Shown piece by piece: positions 7,356 through 10,295 of a stretch of DNA of 10,295 nucleotides (position 1 is the stretch's first letter; each line of letters begins with the position of its first letter). The stretch lies in contig JAJAZH010000471.1 of assembly GCA_026785815.1 (NCBI GenBank), positions 1-10,295 on the forward strand, written 5' to 3'. A program made the position numbers and the translations under genes. Under the pieces are notes generated by a model. That model saw nothing but the letters and a program-made list of their open reading frames with translations, searched no databases and was not told the DNA's origin. Origin of the DNA: Ramlibacter sp. GTDB taxonomy: Bacteria > Pseudomonadota > Gammaproteobacteria > Burkholderiales > Burkholderiaceae_C.

Positions 7356-8066
7356 ATGACCCCCGCGGCGCCCGTGCAGGACTATCCGACCAGGCTGGCG
7401 AGCGCTACCGCTGGCCAGCCAGTCTCCGCCATGGGCGGCATTCTGGTGGTGGACGATCACGACCTGGTGCGGCTTGGCTTTCGCTCGCTGCTGCAGGTCC
7501 AGATGGCAGGCGCAGACCCGCCGGTCGCGGTCTTTGAAGCGCAGACCCTGGCTGGAGCTTTGGCTGTTTATGCCGCAAACGAGTTCGCCATCGGCGTGGT
7601 GCTGCTCGACCTGGCGCTACCCGACACACAGGGCGTTGGTGCGTTGTTGGCGTTCCGTGCGCGATTTCCGGCCGCCCGGGTCGTGGTGCTATCAGGCACG
7701 GGCGACAAGGCGGTTGCCGAAAGCGCGCTTGCGCTTGGTGCCACTGCCTTCCTTTCCAAGTCGGGCGATCTGGCCGAGGTGTTGCGCTTCATCCAGGAAC
7801 GCGGGCTGTTCCAGGGTCGGGCCTTCACTGCCGATGCCCCCTGGCCGGCCGATGGCCGGGCTGGCGGTTCGGCCGAGATGGCTACCCGTCAAACTCTCAC
7901 ACCCCGTCAGATTCAGATGCTGGAATGGATCCTGGCAGGCAAGTCGAACCGGGAAATCGCCCGCGTCGCCAAGCTTAGCGAAGGCACGGTCAAGAACCAC
8001 GTCTCGACCCTTCTGCTCGTGTTCGGCGCCCGGTCGCGGGCGCAGCTGATCAGCAGTCTGCGCTGA
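7356..8066 (+). CDS. NarL/FixJ-family response regulator (receiver plus LuxR-type HTH)
   Basis: A 236-residue transcription factor of a two-component system. The receiver spans about residues 28-150: acidic pocket D33-D34 (ILVVDDHD), phospho-acceptor D85 in VVLLDLALPD, a conserved Ser/Thr at S113 (VVLSGTGD), and K135 in AFLSKS. A Gly/Ala-rich linker leads to a LuxR/GerE helix-turn-helix at about 181-232: LTPRQIQMLEWILAGKSNRE, then IARVAKLSEGTVKNHVSTLL. All residues needed for phosphorylation and DNA binding are present. The first 25 residues precede the domain and could be absent if the ATG at 7431 is used; neither start has a clear Shine-Dalgarno sequence. The histidine kinase begins 12 bases after the stop, so the two are very likely one operon and cognate partners. 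The regulated genes are unknown; the adjacent lipoprotein gene is a candidate target. Confidence 0.92.
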   Translation: MTPAAPVQDYPTRLASATAGQPVSAMGGILVVDDHDLVRLGFRSLLQVQMAGADPPVAVFEAQTLAGALAVYAANEFAIGVVLLDLALPDTQGVGALLAFRARFPAARVVVLSGTGDKAVAESALALGATAFLSKSGDLAEVLRFIQERGLFQGRAFTADAPWPADGRAGGSAEMATRQTLTPRQIQMLEWILAGKSNREIARVAKLSEGTVKNHVSTLLLVFGARSRAQLISSLR

Positions 8067-8078
8067 GGCGGCCCACCG

Positions 8079-9857
8079 ATGCGTGGCCTACCGACCGTTG
8101 CGCTCGCGCCATCCAGGCTGGCCGAATCGGTGCTGCTTGCGCAGGTTGCCTCGCTGTTCGCCACCATTAGAGCGGCCACCCTGGCCGACGGCGCAGTCGC
8201 CATGGTCTTTGGCGCTGTCATGTATTGGCAGCTGCGCAACCCGTTGGTCCTGGTTTGGATGGCCCTGCACCTGGGCCAGAACCTGCGACTTCCGCTGCTG
8301 ACAGCGTACTTCCGTGATCCTGAAGCAGCCTCACGCAGCCCTTTCTGGGCCCGTCTGTACAGCCGCGAAGTGCTGATCAACAGTTCCGTCTGGGGCCTGG
8401 CGCCCTTGATGTTCCTGCCTGCGGGCAACTTGTCCCTGACCTCGCTGATGATGCTGGTGATGATGGGGATCTGCGCGAGCGGCGCGCTTTCAGTTGCGCC
8501 CTTGAAGCAGGCCCTGTTCTGCTACGTCGTTCCCATGATGCTGGGGCTCACCGTGGCGCTGGCGCTCCATGCCGATGTCATTTCGCTTTTTCTGGCTGCC
8601 TGCGGTGCGGGTTTCCTGGGGATGACGCTCACATTCGCGGCTCAGCAGCATCGGATGCTGACCGAGGCGCTGGTCACACGGTTCGAGAAGGAAGCCCTGG
8701 CCGAGCAGCTCAGGGCGCAAGTGGCGGCGACCCAGCGCATCAGCGAGGAAAAAACCCGCTTTCTCTCGGCCGCCAGCCATGACCTGCGCCAGCCGCTGCA
8801 TGCCATTGCACTGTTTGGCGCGGTGCTCGAAAAGGACCTGGTCGGCCATGCGAGCGGCACTCACGCCGCGCGCCTGATGCGGGCTGTCAATGCCCTGGGC
8901 AAGTCGCTCGATTCAATGCTTGATGTCTCGCGGCTGGACGCCGGCTTGGTGACCCCTGTGCTGGGGGCGGTGCCGCTGCAACCTTTGTTCCAGTCGATCA
9001 ACCATGTGTTTTCAGCCCGGGCCTCGGAAAAAGACCTGCAGCTGCGGCTGCGGTCCAGTCCGCTGTGGGTGCGCAGCGATATGCAGTTGCTGCAGCGCCT
9101 GCTGTCCAACCTGGTGGACAACGCCCTGAAATACACCGTCTCGGGTGGGGTGCTGGTGCTGGCCCGGCAGCGAGGCGAGGAGATCTGGATCGACGTGCGC
9201 GACACCGGTATCGGCATCGCGCCAGAGCAGATGGAGCGCATCTTTGAGGAGTTCTACCAGGTTGACAACCCCGGGCGCGACCGCGCTTACGGCCTGGGAA
9301 TCGGATTGTCCATCGTGCAGCGCCTCTCGCGCCTGCTGGGTCACGCCGTGCAGGTGCAATCGCGCCCCGGCCGGGGCAGCCGCTTTCGGGTGGTGTTGCC
9401 GCGCGCGGAGCCGACCGCCGCGGCTACTTCATGGTCACCCGACACGTCCGGGCGGTTTTTCGTGCCTGCGCGGCGCCTGCCGCGGCGGGTGCTGATCGTT
9501 GATGACGAAAACGACATTCGCGAGGCAATGCTGGCCGTGCTGCAGTCGTATTCGGTCGAGGCCAGCGCGGTGGCCGATGAGACCCAGGCCGAAACCGAAC
9601 TGGCGCAGGCGATCGCCGGAGGCCGCCCTTACGAAGCGCTGCTGTGTGACTACCGCCTGGCAGGCGGCGCCGACGGGTTGAGCGCCGGACAGCGCCTGCA
9701 ACGCCGGTTCGGCCCCACGCTTGCGCTTTTGTTGATCACGGGCGAGACCGCGCCCGAACGGCTGCAGCGGGTGCGCGATTCGCGCGTGCCGGTGCTGTTC
9801 AAGCCTGTGGGCGCCAAAACCCTGATGCAGGCACTGGCCGACTGCGCCGCTGGTTAG
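8079..9857 (+). CDS. Membrane hybrid sensor histidine kinase with C-terminal receiver
   Basis: A 592-residue inner-membrane kinase, presumably the partner of the response regulator 12 bases upstream. Residues about 35-190 hold six hydrophobic segments (near 35-51, 54-66, 98-113, 119-137, 144-163, 166-187) with short loops and no periplasmic sensor domain, so the signal is probably sensed in or at the membrane. A charged helical linker (about 190-225) leads to the HisKA domain with H234 in ASHDLRQPLHA. The ATPase domain shows the N box (N344, N348 in LLSNLVDNALKY), G1 DTGIGI (375-380), the F box (EEFYQ) and G2 GLGIGL (405-410). A proline/serine linker precedes a receiver (about 469-588) with D475-D476, phospho-acceptor D524 (LLCDYRLAGG), T554 and K575. 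No Hpt domain is visible. The start follows a GAGG at 8065-8068 that overlaps the upstream stop. The stimulus is unknown. Confidence 0.93.
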   Translation: MRGLPTVALAPSRLAESVLLAQVASLFATIRAATLADGAVAMVFGAVMYWQLRNPLVLVWMALHLGQNLRLPLLTAYFRDPEAASRSPFWARLYSREVLINSSVWGLAPLMFLPAGNLSLTSLMMLVMMGICASGALSVAPLKQALFCYVVPMMLGLTVALALHADVISLFLAACGAGFLGMTLTFAAQQHRMLTEALVTRFEKEALAEQLRAQVAATQRISEEKTRFLSAASHDLRQPLHAIALFGAVLEKDLVGHASGTHAARLMRAVNALGKSLDSMLDVSRLDAGLVTPVLGAVPLQPLFQSINHVFSARASEKDLQLRLRSSPLWVRSDMQLLQRLLSNLVDNALKYTVSGGVLVLARQRGEEIWIDVRDTGIGIAPEQMERIFEEFYQVDNPGRDRAYGLGIGLSIVQRLSRLLGHAVQVQSRPGRGSRFRVVLPRAEPTAAATSWSPDTSGRFFVPARRLPRRVLIVDDENDIREAMLAVLQSYSVEASAVADETQAETELAQAIAGGRPYEALLCDYRLAGGADGLSAGQRLQRRFGPTLALLLITGETAPERLQRVRDSRVPVLFKPVGAKTLMQALADCAAG

Positions 9858-9885
9858 GCGGGAGGCCGCCCCCAGAGCGTGTCGC

Positions 9886-9903
9886 GCCGACAGTGCAGTC
9901 GGC
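9886..9903 (+). other. GC hairpin after the histidine kinase gene
   Basis: GCCGAC and GTCGGC form a perfect 6-bp stem around a 6-base loop (AGTGCA), 28 bases after the kinase stop. A smaller stem, GGCGG/CCGCC with a 4-base loop, overlaps the stop codon at 9857-9870. Neither is followed by a T-run, so they are not canonical intrinsic terminators; they may mark the 3' end of the two-gene mRNA. Confidence 0.35.
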
Positions 9904-9924
9904 CCGCGCAGTGGTTGCGTCCAC

Positions 9925-9988
9925 TTACATATTTCCTGTGCAAGCAATGACTTTCGGCACTCGGGGATTGCACACACCTATTTACATA
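9925..9988 (+). promoter_or_regulatory. Structured, AT-richer control region before the lipoprotein gene
   Basis: This part of the 171-bp gap holds nested motifs: TTACATA at 9925-9931 and again at 9982-9988 as direct repeats 57 bases apart, and inside them an inverted pair, TGTGCAA at 9937-9943 and TTGCACA at 9968-9974, separated by 24 bases. The second TTACATA ends 40 bases before the ATG, so TACATA (9983-9988) could serve as a -10. No clear -35 is found, which suits an activator-dependent promoter. The neighbouring response regulator is a natural candidate binder, by position only. Confidence 0.4.
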
Positions 9989-10028
9989 CTGCGCTTTCGT
10001 TTTTCACCATCCACGCTGAAGGAATCTT

Positions 10029-10295
10029 ATGCACGCTCGAACACCAACTCAGGCCCGAACGCAGCAGCTCCGGGGCGTGCGCCATTCCCTCGTCTGCTGG
10101 AACGCAAACCCGCAGCGTCGCCTGGGCCTGCTGCTGGCCATAGCCGCCGTGCTCAGTGCCTGCGGCGGAGGCGGCAGCAGCACTGCCGAGCCGGCCTCCG
10201 GCACCGCGCCGGCAACACCGCCGGCCACCGCTGTGCCTGCACCAGCACCAGCACCCGCACCCGCGCCTGCACCGGCACCAGCACCAGCACCAGCA
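10029..10295 (+). CDS. Putative lipoprotein with Ala-Pro repeat, C-terminus beyond the window
   Basis: The frame is open from the ATG at 10029 to the window end (89 codons), with GAAGGA at 10018-10023 five bases before the start. Residues about 30-44 are a basic then hydrophobic signal segment (RRLGLLLAIAAVLSAC) ending in a lipobox, LSA-C45, so signal peptidase II should cleave before C45 and the cysteine be lipid-modified. Glycine at +2 favours outer-membrane sorting. The mature part begins GGGGSST, a frequent start of betaproteobacterial lipoproteins, followed by a threonine/proline-rich stretch and an Ala-Pro repeat from residue 71. The region before the hydrophobic core is unusually long (about 31 residues) and ends in paired arginines (R30-R31), so Tat export is conceivable, although the surrounding residues fit the Tat motif poorly. 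The functional domain lies outside the window; no function is proposed. Confidence 0.82.
   Translation, partial: MHARTPTQARTQQLRGVRHSLVCWNANPQRRLGLLLAIAAVLSACGGGGSSTAEPASGTAPATPPATAVPAPAPAPAPAPAPAPAPAPA
10239..10295 (+). repeat. In-frame GCACCA-type hexamer repeat coding for (Ala-Pro)n
   Basis: About nine and a half copies of a six-base unit, GCA CCN with small variations, encode consecutive Ala-Pro pairs and continue past the window edge. At protein level this is an extended, rigid linker such as often separates a lipid anchor from a surface or periplasmic domain. At DNA level the last three and a half units are identical and could slip during replication; because the unit is six bases, changes would alter linker length without shifting the frame. 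Confidence 0.85.

Noticed and set aside
9857..9870. GGCGG/CCGCC stem overlapping the kinase stop codon as an intrinsic terminator
   Set aside because: Only a 5-bp stem with no T-run after it; not counted as a terminator.
9956..9972. Possible sigma-54 promoter (CGGCAC ... TTGCA) before the lipoprotein gene
   Set aside because: The GG and GC elements are 12 bases apart instead of the strict 10, so it does not fit the -24/-12 spacing.

Overview
The window reads as ordinary, gene-dense, high-GC chromosome of a betaproteobacterium, most likely order Burkholderiales (Comamonadaceae-like; the family is an inference). Reasons: strong G/C bias at third codon positions, a DUF3579 gene (a family largely confined to betaproteobacteria), the local order argF-argD-DUF3579-rpsT-murJ, and the bacterial kynurenine-pathway pair kynB-kynU. 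No transposase, phage gene, tRNA, rRNA or CRISPR array was seen.

Left part (1-2355). kynU (cut by the left edge) and kynB lie on the minus strand with a 4-base ATGA overlap and form a tryptophan-degradation operon: KynB deformylates N-formylkynurenine and KynU splits kynurenine into anthranilate and alanine. Divergent from them is a 123-residue protein of unknown function with a Myb/SANT-like helix-turn-helix. A short palindromic repeat lies between it and the next, convergent operon.

Middle part (2443-5569). argD and argF, again with an ATGA overlap on the minus strand, encode two arginine-biosynthesis steps. A terminator-like hairpin sits in the argD leader. A DUF3579 gene runs the other way and ends at a long, perfect, two-way intrinsic terminator that also serves rpsT (ribosomal protein S20) coming from the opposite side.

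Right part (5572-10295). murJ (lipid II flippase) diverges from rpsT. It is followed on the plus strand by a two-component pair: a NarL/FixJ-type response regulator, then a six-helix membrane hybrid histidine kinase with its own C-terminal receiver. After a 171-bp AT-richer gap with paired sequence motifs, the window ends inside a lipoprotein gene whose mature part begins with a Gly/Ser/Thr stretch and an alanine-proline repeat.

The left and middle genes are housekeeping. The least explained material is the two-component pair with its unknown stimulus, the regulatory-looking gap, and the truncated lipoprotein. No clearly new multi-gene system can be claimed from this sequence alone. The points most worth checking are the argD-leader hairpin, the possibly leaderless starts of murJ and the response regulator, the structured gap before the lipoprotein, and the Myb-like small protein next to kynB.
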